From Maribacter sp. HTCC2170 (GTDB lineage: Bacteria; Bacteroidota; Bacteroidia; Flavobacteriales; Flavobacteriaceae): a DNA stretch of 64,000 bases. Below, piece after piece: positions 18,927 to 27,153 of this stretch. Numbering within the stretch: position 1 is the first letter of the stretch; each line of letters starts with the position of its first letter. The stretch covers positions 2,786,001 to 2,850,000 of the forward strand of contig NC_014472.1 in assembly GCF_000153165.2 (NCBI RefSeq), given 5' to 3'. The notes beneath the pieces are model-generated. The model saw only the letters and a program-made list of their open reading frames with translations. It did no database searches and had not been told where the DNA came from. A program made the position numbers and the translations under genes.

Positions 18927-20349
18927 CGATATCCTAAATATCATCCTGGACTATATAAACATTGTGTTTCTAACATACACTGCGGTGTTGTTTCTAGTGT
19001 TCAGTGCCATGGGATATTTGGCATCGATGAATTCATTGCATTATAAAAACAAGGATAGTTTTGATAATCTCACAAAAATTGCCGGATCACCATTAGAGCC
19101 AGGTATTACCATTATTGCACCAGCTTATAACGAGGGCTTGACCATTGTTGAAAATGTAAGGTCCTTGTTGTCTTTAAGATATGCAAACTATGAGGTCATG
19201 GTGGTAAATGATGGTAGCAAGGACGATACTTTACAAAAAATGATCGATGCTTATAATCTGGAGAAGATTGATGTTAGAATTGATCCAGATTGGAAATCCA
19301 AACCTGTTAGAGGTATTTACAAGTCAAAACAAAGTTCTTTTTCGAAACTAACTATTGTAGATAAGGAAAATGGTGGGAAGTCAGATGCCTTAAATACTGG
19401 TATGGCATTGTCTGCCAATACATACGTTGGCTGTATTGATGTAGATTGTCTTTTGTTACCTGATGCATTGTTACATGTAGCTAAATCATTTTATCGTCGA
19501 TCTAAAAAAAAGGTCATTGCCGTTGGGGGTGTTATCAGGGTCGCAAATTCGTGTACCATTACTGGTGGGGAATTGGAAAAGATCAGTTTGCCTAAAAACT
19601 GGTTGGCAAAATTTCAGTTATTGGAGTACACTAGATCATTCATTCTTGGTCGAATGGCTTGGGGGCGTATTGATGGACTTTTGATTATTTCAGGTGCATT
19701 TGGCTTCTTTGATAGAAAAATAGCTCTTGAGGTAGGTGGTTATGATACCAATACCGTAGGTGAGGATATGGAGATTGTTTTCAAGATGCGTAAATATATG
19801 CATGAGCGCAAAGAGCCATACACCATTGAATATATGCCTGATCCATTATGTTGGACAGAGGTTCCCGAAGACTTGAAGATTTTAGTGAATCAAAGAGATA
19901 GATGGAGTCGAGGAAACCTAGAGACATTGTACAAGCATCGTGAAATGTTCTTTAACCCAAGTTATGGTAGATTGGGAATGGTAAGTTATCCATATTGGTT
20001 TTTTTATGAATGGCTATCTCCTTTATTAGAGTTCTTTGGGTTTATCTCGGTAATCCTATTCATCTATTTAGGTATTTTGAACTTTGATTTTTTCATAGCA
20101 ATAACAACCACTGTTTATGTGTTTTCGGTTATGTTCTCCTTTTTTGCCATTCTTTGGGATGTCTATTCTTATAACGAATACCGAAAAACCAAGGATATAC
20201 TTACGCTAATGCTATGCGCTATAATTGAACCCTTTGTTTTTCATCCAATAGTAGTCTGGGCTGCAATAAGAGGTAATTATAAGAAGCTGTTCAAAATAAA
20301 ATCTGGTTGGGGGTCTCAAGTACGAAAAGGATTTGCCAAGGCAACATAA
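18919..20349 (+). CDS. Family 2 membrane glycosyltransferase, PgaC/BcsA-like
   Basis: A 476-residue inner-membrane GT2 enzyme. One TM segment (about 13-33) precedes a GT-A domain with TIIAPAYNEG, VVNDGSKDDT and the metal-binding IDVDC. It continues with the acceptor-side GEDMEIV and the processive-synthase motif QRDRW (Q-x-x-R-W). About four C-terminal TM helices follow (345-450). These are the marks of synthases that polymerise and extrude a beta-linked polysaccharide, such as poly-GlcNAc or cellulose. The sugar cannot be deduced. It sits between the HEAT scaffold and the membrane phosphatase-superfamily protein. Confidence 0.88.
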   Translation: MNNDILNIILDYINIVFLTYTAVLFLVFSAMGYLASMNSLHYKNKDSFDNLTKIAGSPLEPGITIIAPAYNEGLTIVENVRSLLSLRYANYEVMVVNDGSKDDTLQKMIDAYNLEKIDVRIDPDWKSKPVRGIYKSKQSSFSKLTIVDKENGGKSDALNTGMALSANTYVGCIDVDCLLLPDALLHVAKSFYRRSKKKVIAVGGVIRVANSCTITGGELEKISLPKNWLAKFQLLEYTRSFILGRMAWGRIDGLLIISGAFGFFDRKIALEVGGYDTNTVGEDMEIVFKMRKYMHERKEPYTIEYMPDPLCWTEVPEDLKILVNQRDRWSRGNLETLYKHREMFFNPSYGRLGMVSYPYWFFYEWLSPLLEFFGFISVILFIYLGILNFDFFIAITTTVYVFSVMFSFFAILWDVYSYNEYRKTKDILTLMLCAIIEPFVFHPIVVWAAIRGNYKKLFKIKSGWGSQVRKGFAKAT

Positions 20350-20353
20350 AAAT

Positions 20354-22756
20354 ATGCAGGTTAAAGAAAACATATCATCAAATTTGGAGCGTAAAGCGCT
20401 AAAGGACTTTATTCCTCTGGTGTTTGCATTCTATGGTTGTATGATATTGTTATCATTCTATCAAAATCTAAGATTGTTTTTTGATGGCGTATTGGATAGT
20501 TTTTTTAATAAGAGCCTCTTTTTATTGATAATGCATCACTCCGGTTTTGGGGCTCTGGCCGCATTGCTATTGTCATTTTTATTTAATTATCTGGAAAGAA
20601 AAACCCCTCATTTGGGTTATAAGGTTTCCATAATAGTTTTGTCGGTGCTTATTCTTATAGAAGGCGCTCTGATAGAACATTATATTCAAAATTATGAGGC
20701 CTTGGGTTATGGTAGGTTCAGTCTTACTGAAGTTATTAGGGCAGGATATTCGATAATACCTATCCTGATTACCTTGGTGGTCCTAATATTCTTATTTCTT
20801 TGGTTCGGAAAAATTACAAAGTCTTTGTACAATGTTGTGAGTAGAACCTATCCTCTGACCATTATATTGTTCAGTTTGTTTTTGGCAGTCTTGAACTCAG
20901 CCAAAAAACCAATTAACGAAAACAAAACCCAACATTATCTTGAGAGTGCGATAAATATTATCTTCGATTTTAACAAATATGAGGGAGATATTGAGTACCC
21001 GATGGCAAAAGAGCTTAATGCGCTAAAAGAGCTCGACCATCATAAAGAGCTGGGTAAATACTTTGAATTATCAACCAAGAAACCGAATATCGTAGTATTG
21101 ATTATTGATGGGTTTGGTTCCGATTTTATTGGGAATGAGCCTAAATATAAGGGTTTTACGCCATTCTTGGAATCACTTTCCAAGCAATCGCTTTTTTGGA
21201 ACAACCACCTGAGTAATACTGGCGAGAGTTTTGCCGCCCTACCTTCGATAATGGGCTCTTTACCATTTGGCAAAACAGGATTCACCAACCTTTCTGGTAA
21301 AGTCAATCGACAAACTATATTTAGCCTTCTTAAGGAAAACGGATATAAGACATCTTTTAGTTATGGTGGCAATAGTGCTTTGAACGGTTTGGATAGATTT
21401 TTAGATGAAGAACGGGTAGACCAAATATTGGACAAAAAAGGATTTGGGGAAGGTTATCAAATGCAAGACGAAGATGCAGCAGGAATATCACTCGGCTATC
21501 CTGATAAAGAGCTTTTCAAGAAATGGCTCTCGCTGGACAAACCAATAGATAAGCCTAGATTGGATGTTTTCTTGACTCTTAGCACCAAAAAGCCATTTCT
21601 GGCTCCAAATCTCCATACTTACGAAGAAAAAGTTGACAGTATACTCATCAACTCTAAAATGGGCAGAAGAACAAATAAGGTCATAAAGAAAAACAAAGAA
21701 GTGTTCGCTAGCTTGATCTATGCCGACAAAGCCCTTGAAGAATTTATTCAGGAGTATAAAGAACAACCCAATTACAACAACACAATTTTCATGGTTACCG
21801 GTAGTCATAATTTAAAAGAATTACCGCAGGAAGACAATTTAGGAAGATATAAAGTGCCGCTAATGGTGTTTGGACCATTATTGAAATTTCCAAAAAGAAT
21901 CGAGGCTTTGGTTTCGCATGCTGATATAGCCCCATCCATTCTCTCCATGCTGCACAAAAAATATGAATTGAAAATGCCAAATCAAGTCGCTTGGTTAGGT
22001 GATAACCTTATACATTACGGAGTTTTCGAGAAGACAAAACAAATTCCATTATTCAGGGACAAGAAGAATATCAAAGATTATATTCATGAGAATCTATTTG
22101 TTTCTGGCACCAATGTTTATGAAATAAATACAGATTTAGAGCTTGAAAGCGCAGCAGATGATGCTCAAATCGACCAAGCAAAGGATAATTTCAAATCTTT
22201 TAGGGCGATAAATAACTATGTAACCGCCAACAATAAAATACTTCCAGATTCAGAGGCCATGTATGCTGAAGCATCCTATGAATTCACAAAGACGGAAATG
22301 GTTTGGCTACAGAGTGTTTTTAATGGAAGCGACTTTGATAACGCCTATAAAACTGCTAGAGAGTTGGCCTTTGATAAGGATTGGGACAGAGCTTTACTAT
22401 TGTCCAACTATATTTTGAGCCAGATTCCAAGACATGCCGATGCTGAGGTTTTAAAAGGAAGAGTTTATTCCTGGAAAAAAGATTATAAGACTTCGATAAG
22501 CCTTTTGAAAGAGGCAATTAGAAAATACCCGACATATACAGACGCGTATTCCGCTTTATTGGATACTTACTATTGGTCAGAGAATATCGAAGAGGTTACT
22601 GAACTTTTTAAAACAATCTCGCGGAATGACATTTCTTCCCATGAAATTGAAGCCAAAATTATTAGGGCCAAAGAACAAATACGAAATATGGCTTTGAAAA
22701 AAGCTACTGAACAAGCAAAAAAGGAATCGAATATGGTTTCTGCAGACAACAAATGA
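20354..22756 (+). CDS. Membrane LTA-synthase/sulfatase-superfamily protein with C-terminal TPRs
   Basis: An 800-residue protein, started at ATG 20354 four nt after the glycosyltransferase stop. About five TM helices (20-180) precede an extracytoplasmic alkaline-phosphatase-superfamily domain. It has the first metal strand VLIIDGFGSD (Asp252), candidate nucleophile Thr289 in SNTGESFAALPS, and SHADIAPSI. The late metal motif, usually G-D-H, reads TGSHN (Ser484-His485), so one Asp is missing. The last 140 residues are TPR-like (about 655-795). Relatives transfer phosphoglycerol or phosphoethanolamine, so it may decorate the glycan made by the GT2, or have become structural. Confidence 0.8.
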   Translation: MQVKENISSNLERKALKDFIPLVFAFYGCMILLSFYQNLRLFFDGVLDSFFNKSLFLLIMHHSGFGALAALLLSFLFNYLERKTPHLGYKVSIIVLSVLILIEGALIEHYIQNYEALGYGRFSLTEVIRAGYSIIPILITLVVLIFLFLWFGKITKSLYNVVSRTYPLTIILFSLFLAVLNSAKKPINENKTQHYLESAINIIFDFNKYEGDIEYPMAKELNALKELDHHKELGKYFELSTKKPNIVVLIIDGFGSDFIGNEPKYKGFTPFLESLSKQSLFWNNHLSNTGESFAALPSIMGSLPFGKTGFTNLSGKVNRQTIFSLLKENGYKTSFSYGGNSALNGLDRFLDEERVDQILDKKGFGEGYQMQDEDAAGISLGYPDKELFKKWLSLDKPIDKPRLDVFLTLSTKKPFLAPNLHTYEEKVDSILINSKMGRRTNKVIKKNKEVFASLIYADKALEEFIQEYKEQPNYNNTIFMVTGSHNLKELPQEDNLGRYKVPLMVFGPLLKFPKRIEALVSHADIAPSILSMLHKKYELKMPNQVAWLGDNLIHYGVFEKTKQIPLFRDKKNIKDYIHENLFVSGTNVYEINTDLELESAADDAQIDQAKDNFKSFRAINNYVTANNKILPDSEAMYAEASYEFTKTEMVWLQSVFNGSDFDNAYKTARELAFDKDWDRALLLSNYILSQIPRHADAEVLKGRVYSWKKDYKTSISLLKEAIRKYPTYTDAYSALLDTYYWSENIEEVTELFKTISRNDISSHEIEAKIIRAKEQIRNMALKKATEQAKKESNMVSADNK

Positions 22757-23994
22757 CAACTAAACAAATATATCTACTTTTATTAAGTTGCTTTTCCTGC
22801 TTTTTGGGCTTAACCCAAGAAAAGGAGTACAATGGTAACCCAGACATGTCTTTCTATGTAGCTCAGGATTTGGCATTTAGTGGTAAATATGATATCGCCC
22901 AAGATACCTTGAACCATATTCTAAAAAAATACCCGAAATACCATGATGTTCGTAATTTACTGGCAAGTACGTATAGTTGGAATGGGGAATATGATAAGGC
23001 AAGAGGGCATTTTAATAAAATAACCTCCTCAGATAGGAATAACAAAGAAACGTGGGTTGCCGCCATTAAGAATGAAATCTATGCCAAGGAATATTATATT
23101 GCTCTGGGGTTGGCCAATAAGGCAATAAACTACGTTGAGGATGATGAACATTTGAATAAACTCCGGATTGAAGTCCTGAAATTAATTAAGGAATCGCCTG
23201 CAAGCCAAAATGAGGTTTCCGACAATAATTTGGAGAAAGCATTGGATAAGGAGGATAAAGAGTATAAAAATAACATTGCAATTACAAATGCCTATGAGGT
23301 TTTTGATATTGCCTATGATCCAATGATCTATACTAGTGTAGAATATAAGCGTGAAACTAAATTGGGTAGTATTATACCAAGAATCAATTATAGCAATCGC
23401 TTTAAGATCAATGGAATTCAATATGAATTGGATGCTTACCCCAAGTTTTCTGAAAAAATCTATGGGTATTTGAATTATGGTTTTTCAGATTCACCAATAT
23501 ACCCAAATCATAGGGCAGGGGCAGAGTTATATGTAAATCTGCCAAAATCTATTGAAGTTTCCGCAGGTACCCGTTATATGAATTTCAATGAGAAGCAAGT
23601 CAATATTTTTACGGGGAGTTTAGGTATATATAAAGGAAACTATTATTTCTCAGCTAGGCCTTATATAACACCTTCAAAAGGGAGACCTTTAGGAATATCC
23701 GGAACATTAACAGGTCGAAAGTACTTAAAAGATGGCGAGAATTATTTTGGTATCATAGCGGGGTATGGCTTTGCGTCAGATTTAAAACAATTACGAGACG
23801 GGGATCAAGTATTGGCAGAAACCTTACTGTTTATTGAGTCCCAGCACGTACGATTTGAATATCAATTCTCGGGCAAGAAACAACCACACTTATATAGAGC
23901 TAATGTGGGTGTTGCAAGGCAAGAATTGGCCTATGATTCGGGCAATTTCTACTGGTCTTTGACCGCCGGTTTCGTATACCACATTAAGTTTTAA
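22753..23994 (+). CDS. TPR plus YaiO-type outer-membrane beta-barrel
   Basis: A 413-residue exported protein: a signal peptide (1-20, ending near LGLTQ), two or three TPR units (about 25-135) and a low-complexity linker. A C-terminal barrel of alternating strands (about 180-413) ends in a terminal Phe (VYHIKF), as outer-membrane barrels do. The arrangement matches YaiO-family proteins. Its start overlaps the preceding stop by 4 nt (ATGA). TPR-barrel proteins of this kind (compare PgaA, BcsC) commonly form the export pore for synthase-dependent polysaccharides, which fits the operon. The YSW-containing TPRs resemble those at the end of the preceding protein. Confidence 0.85.
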   Translation: MTTKQIYLLLLSCFSCFLGLTQEKEYNGNPDMSFYVAQDLAFSGKYDIAQDTLNHILKKYPKYHDVRNLLASTYSWNGEYDKARGHFNKITSSDRNNKETWVAAIKNEIYAKEYYIALGLANKAINYVEDDEHLNKLRIEVLKLIKESPASQNEVSDNNLEKALDKEDKEYKNNIAITNAYEVFDIAYDPMIYTSVEYKRETKLGSIIPRINYSNRFKINGIQYELDAYPKFSEKIYGYLNYGFSDSPIYPNHRAGAELYVNLPKSIEVSAGTRYMNFNEKQVNIFTGSLGIYKGNYYFSARPYITPSKGRPLGISGTLTGRKYLKDGENYFGIIAGYGFASDLKQLRDGDQVLAETLLFIESQHVRFEYQFSGKKQPHLYRANVGVARQELAYDSGNFYWSLTAGFVYHIKF

Positions 23995-24110
23995 GTTGGT
24001 CGTACTGGACGTTTTGCATAATATATCGATGAACTGTACATGCCATTTCCCTTGATTTTATGGTATCCCATTTAAAAATGACCTTTGACAACATAATTTC
24101 TAGGTTACAC

Positions 24111-24150
24111 CACAATTTATTGTGTCAACTCACCGTTATCTATATGTTTA
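24111..24150 (+). promoter_or_regulatory. Candidate promoter/operator of the twin microproteins
   Basis: The palindrome CACAATTTATTGTG (24111-24124) contains a TTG that could serve as a -33 box. TATGTTTA (24143-24150), 20 nt on, is one base from the -7 consensus TAnnTTTG. A second inverted repeat, AATTTG-n5-CAAATT, follows at 24159-24175. Together these suggest a regulated promoter separate from the glycan operon. Confidence 0.35.
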
Positions 24151-24201
24151 CTATATGAAATTTGAGTCCCAAATTAGTATTAAACCTTAACCTAAACCTA
24201 T

Positions 24202-24300
24202 ATGCTTTACGACACCTACGGTGAGGAATATTTAGCGTTCCTACAAGATTTAAATGAAATATTGAGCTTAAACGAATTGGTTGAATTGGACTATATGTAG
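24202..24300 (+). CDS. Microprotein 1 of a related pair (32 aa)
   Basis: A 32-residue acidic peptide, MLYDTYGEEYLAFLQDLNEI to residue 20, then a Leu/Glu-rich tail ending DYM. No signal peptide and no Cys. I support it because the next frame, 36 nt downstream, encodes a peptide sharing YLxFxxDLNEIL, while the DNA around the motif differs at several third positions, as expected for selection on protein. It is probably one amphipathic helix. Function unknown. It lies between the glycan operon and rpoD, and the pair is closed by a strong terminator. Confidence 0.6.
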   Translation: MLYDTYGEEYLAFLQDLNEILSLNELVELDYM

Positions 24301-24336
24301 TCTATTATTAATCAAAACCCCAAAAAACCCCTTATT

Positions 24337-24438
24337 ATGGCAAATCAAAATCCAGACAATGCAGCTTACTTAAATTTTATTGAAGATTTAAATGAGATTT
24401 TAGTGGACATCAATATCAACAGACTAAATTTTTCTTAA
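24337..24438 (+). CDS. Microprotein 2 of a related pair (33 aa)
   Basis: A 33-residue peptide starting MANQNPDNAAYLNFIEDLNE. Aligned with microprotein 1, nine of the twelve positions of YLxFxxDLNEIL are identical (Y, L, F, D, L, N, E, I, L), with loose similarity either side. The N-terminus is Asn-rich and the end is INRLNFS. No signal peptide. The two are probably co-transcribed. Possible roles include a small regulator of a neighbouring membrane protein or a peptide that acts on the sigma factor, but nothing in the sequence decides this. Confidence 0.6.
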   Translation: MANQNPDNAAYLNFIEDLNEILVDININRLNFS

Positions 24439-24459
24439 TAGTCGTTGGTTAAATAAAAC

Positions 24460-24492
24460 AAAAGAGCCCTGACGTAACGTCAGGGCTCTTTT
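24460..24492. terminator. Strong bidirectional terminator
   Basis: A perfect 15-bp stem (AAAAGAGCCCTGACG with its complement) around a TAA loop, with A and T runs on either side. It ends the microprotein transcript on + and the rpoD transcript on -. Confidence 0.85.
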
Positions 24493-24512
24493 TGTTGGAA
24501 TACACTTAAACT

Positions 24513-25376
24513 TTATCCCAAATATGTTTTTAACAACTTGCTTCTAGAGTTGTGGCGTAATTTCCGAATTGCCTTTTCCCTGATCTGTCGTACACGTTCG
24601 CGTGTAAGATCAAAGGTCTGTCCTATTTCAGCCAAGGTCATGGATTGTTGATCTCCTATACCATAATAAAGCTTAACTACGTCAGCCTCTCTGGGTGACA
24701 AAGTTTCCAATGCACGATTGATTTCCGTGTTCAAGGACTGCTGTAATAAAATCTTATCCGGTCTTGGGGATTCCCCTGAACGAAGTACATCATAAAGATT
24801 CGAGTCTTCCCCTTGTCTTAATGGTGCGTCCATAGATACATGCCTCCCTGTATTCTTAAGAGACTGTTTAACCTCGGTAACTGTCATTTCAAGCTCCTTC
24901 GCAATTTCCTCTGCAGATGGTGGGCGTTCGTGTGCCTGTTCCAAATAAGAGAAAGTTTTCTTGATTTTGTTTATAGACCCAATTTTGTTCAAAGGCAGAC
25001 GAACCACTCTTGATTGTTCCGCCAATGCCTGTAGTATACTCTGACGAATCCACCATACGGCATAAGAAATGAACTTGAACCCTCGTGTCTCATCAAATCG
25101 TTTAGCGGCCTTAACAAGCCCTAAATTACCTTCATTGATCAAATCAGGTAGTTTTAAACCTTGGTTTTGATATTGTTTTGCTACCGAAACCACGAATCTT
25201 AAATTCGCAGTGGTCAATTTTTCAAGTGCAACTTGGTCCCCGGCTCGTATGCGTTGCGCTAATTCTACTTCTTCTTGTGCGTTTATTAATTCAATTTTAC
25301 TGATATCCTGCAGGTACTTGTCCAACGATTTTGATTCTCTATTGGTTACCTGCTTGATTATCTTAAGTTGCCTCAT
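24513..25376 (-). CDS. rpoD: Primary sigma factor (Bacteroidota RpoD)
   Basis: A 287-residue sigma-70 factor giving RNA polymerase its general promoter recognition. Region 1.2 ([20 protein letters not shown]) is followed by region 2 with [31 protein letters not shown] and the -10-recognition helix [12 protein letters not shown]. Region 3 has [12 protein letters not shown], and region 4 has a helix-turn-helix ([22 protein letters not shown]). Region 1.1 and the long insertion of proteobacterial RpoD are absent, as expected for the Bacteroidota primary factor that reads TTG/TAnnTTTG promoters. The length and motifs separate it from ECF factors. It is monocistronic. Confidence 0.93.
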   Translation of the reverse strand: MRQLKIIKQVTNRESKSLDKYLQDISKIELINAQEEVELAQRIRAGDQVALEKLTTANLRFVVSVAKQYQNQGLKLPDLINEGNLGLVKAAKRFDETRGFKFISYAVWWIRQSILQALAEQSRVVRLPLNKIGSINKIKKTFSYLEQAHERPPSAEEIAKELEMTVTEVKQSLKNTGRHVSMDAPLRQGEDSNLYDVLRSGESPRPDKILLQQSLNTEINRALETLSPREADVVKLYYGIGDQQSMTLAEIGQTFDLTRERVRQIREKAIRKLRHNSRSKLLKTYLG

Positions 25377-25528
25377 ATGTGTAATTAGTGTTTTGAGTTC
25401 TACATTCTACAAGAGTTCATAATACATTAATATTCTGTCTTTTCCAAAGGATAATAGGATTGTTATTCACATTTTATGAGCAATTTAGGATAAAGCCTAA
25501 TGATTTAGTGATTTCTACTTGCAAATTG

Positions 25529-25536
25529 TATTTTTG
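25529..25536 (+). promoter_or_regulatory. Candidate -7 box for the DUF6155 gene
   Basis: TATTTTTG matches TAnnTTTG exactly, 17 nt before the ATG at 25554. The -33 element is weak. Confidence 0.4.
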
Positions 25537-25553
25537 AATTCTAACGAAATAGT

Positions 25554-26063
25554 ATGAGTAAAAGGGCTCTTAAAAAGTATTTAGCGGAATTAAGAAAGAA
25601 GGAACTCGAGGCGCAGCTGATGGACCTATATACTCGGTTTCCGGTCGTGAAAGAATACTATGATTTTATCTTCAATCCAAAAGAGGATAAAATGGTACAA
25701 GAGGCCAAAGCAAGGATCTCTAACGAATATTTTCCTTTAAAACGGAGAAGACCAAAGGCAAGACGTTCAGTTGCCCAGAAATATATTAAGCATTTTATAA
25801 AACTTGGGGTCGAACCACATTTGATTGCAGATATTATGTTGTACAACCTTGAAGTAGCGCAGGCCTTTTCGATGGATAGGAACGTACCCGAGGCTTTTTA
25901 CAAGAGTATGTTGAATTCGTTCAATGAGATGGTGCAATTTGTGTCTTTAAATGCCTTGCTACCTAATTTTAAGGAGCGCATAGTAAAAGCATATAATATT
26001 ACACAAGAAAATGACTGGAGCTTTCAAGAGGGATTTTCTAGAGCGTTGGATATATTGGATTAA
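25554..26063 (+). CDS. DUF6155-like protein
   Basis: A 169-residue helical cytoplasmic protein. The N-terminus KRALKKYLAELRKKELEAQL and the FNPKEDKM segment resemble the DUF6155 family of Bacteroidota. A basic patch, KRRRPKARRS (about 63-72), could contact nucleic acid. No enzyme motif. It is followed 9 nt later by the dehydrogenase gene, so the two may share a transcript started from the -7 box just upstream. Confidence 0.7.
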   Translation: MSKRALKKYLAELRKKELEAQLMDLYTRFPVVKEYYDFIFNPKEDKMVQEAKARISNEYFPLKRRRPKARRSVAQKYIKHFIKLGVEPHLIADIMLYNLEVAQAFSMDRNVPEAFYKSMLNSFNEMVQFVSLNALLPNFKERIVKAYNITQENDWSFQEGFSRALDILD

Positions 26064-26072
26064 CAGCACATT

Positions 26073-27002
26073 ATGGGAATAGTAATTATACGACAAGACG
26101 ATAAAATTGAAAATTGGATACAAGCTTTAAAAAAAGCTGCTCCAGATATTCCCATTTACAGTCATTTTGAGGAGCATCCCAAGGAAAGTGTGAAGATGGC
26201 AGTGGTTTGGAAACCACCAATGGGAGCCTTCAATCAATATCCTAATCTCGAATGTATTGGATCCAGTGGGGCAGGGGTCGATTTTTTGTTTGAGGATAAG
26301 GACCTTCCAAAGCATTTACCTATCACTCGGGTGGTTGATGAATACTTGGCAAAAGATATGTCAGAACATGTGATTGCCTTGATTTTCAGTCATCTGAAAA
26401 ACCTGAATCAATATAAATTAGATCAATTCAATAAGGTCTGGAAACCCATTGATTACCAAAGAATAGAAGATTTGACCATTGGTATTATGGGATTAGGTGC
26501 ATTGGGAAAAGTATTGGCCAAAGATTTAATAAGATTTGGATTTACTGTACAAGGCTGGTCAGGCTCTAAAAAGAACATAGATGGTGTTCGAACTTTTGAA
26601 GGTGAAGAAGGGCAAGTGGATTTCTTGAAATCCACTGAAATTTTGATTTGTTTATTGCCGCTTACAGAAAATACTTTTGGCATACTCAATAAAGAATTAT
26701 TTAAACAATTACCAAAGGGCGCTCATGTTGTTAATGTTGCGCGTGGCGGACATTTGATAGATGAAGATCTTTTGGAAATGTTGGATAAAAGTCATCTTTC
26801 AGGTGCAAGTTTGGACGTATATCATCAGGAGCCACTTTCTACAGAACACCCATTCTGGGAGCATCCCAAAGTGCATATGACACCCCATTATGCCAGCGTT
26901 TCGGATACAGATTCGGTTGTGCCCCAAATTATCGAGAATTATAGAAGATTGGTAAATGGGGAGGAATTGCTGAACCAGGTCTCTAAGACCAAAGGGTATT
27001 GA
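26073..27002 (+). CDS. D-2-hydroxyacid dehydrogenase (GhrA-like)
   Basis: A 309-residue NAD(P)-dependent dehydrogenase of the glyoxylate/hydroxypyruvate reductase A type. The Rossmann fingerprint is GLGALG (140-145), and the catalytic triad is Arg224 (VARGGHLI), Glu253 (HQEPL) and His272 (TPHYAS). The wide N-terminal gap before the substrate loop GSSGAGVD (63-70) fits the GhrA rather than the D-lactate group. It probably reduces glyoxylate or hydroxypyruvate. Second gene after the DUF6155 protein. Confidence 0.87.
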   Translation: MGIVIIRQDDKIENWIQALKKAAPDIPIYSHFEEHPKESVKMAVVWKPPMGAFNQYPNLECIGSSGAGVDFLFEDKDLPKHLPITRVVDEYLAKDMSEHVIALIFSHLKNLNQYKLDQFNKVWKPIDYQRIEDLTIGIMGLGALGKVLAKDLIRFGFTVQGWSGSKKNIDGVRTFEGEEGQVDFLKSTEILICLLPLTENTFGILNKELFKQLPKGAHVVNVARGGHLIDEDLLEMLDKSHLSGASLDVYHQEPLSTEHPFWEHPKVHMTPHYASVSDTDSVVPQIIENYRRLVNGEELLNQVSKTKGY

Positions 27003-27140
27003 TTTTCCTGTTTTATTCGAATTGAACAATGCGAAGAAAGGCCGGCTTTCATTCGAGTATCAGACGTTTATCTTTCACATTAATGTTCATAATTTTTAAG
27101 GATTTCTTCTTTTAAATTTCGTACAGGGTTTTATTTCTGC

Positions 27141-27148
27141 TAATTTTG
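27141..27148 (+). promoter_or_regulatory. Candidate -7 box before the helicase gene
   Basis: TAATTTTG matches TAnnTTTG exactly but ends only 5 nt before the TTG used as helicase start. If functional, the transcript would be nearly leaderless or translation would start at a later TTG (27211). Confidence 0.3.
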
Positions 27149-27153
27149 CAAAA

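Noticed and set aside
24460-24492. Long perfect hairpin considered as a recombination site
   Set aside because: Flanking A and T runs, a 3-nt loop and position between convergent transcripts make it an ordinary terminator.
24513-25376. Possibility that this sigma factor is a stress or ECF factor
   Set aside because: Regions 1.2, 2, 3 and 4 are all present with primary-sigma motifs, and the length fits the Bacteroidota housekeeping factor.
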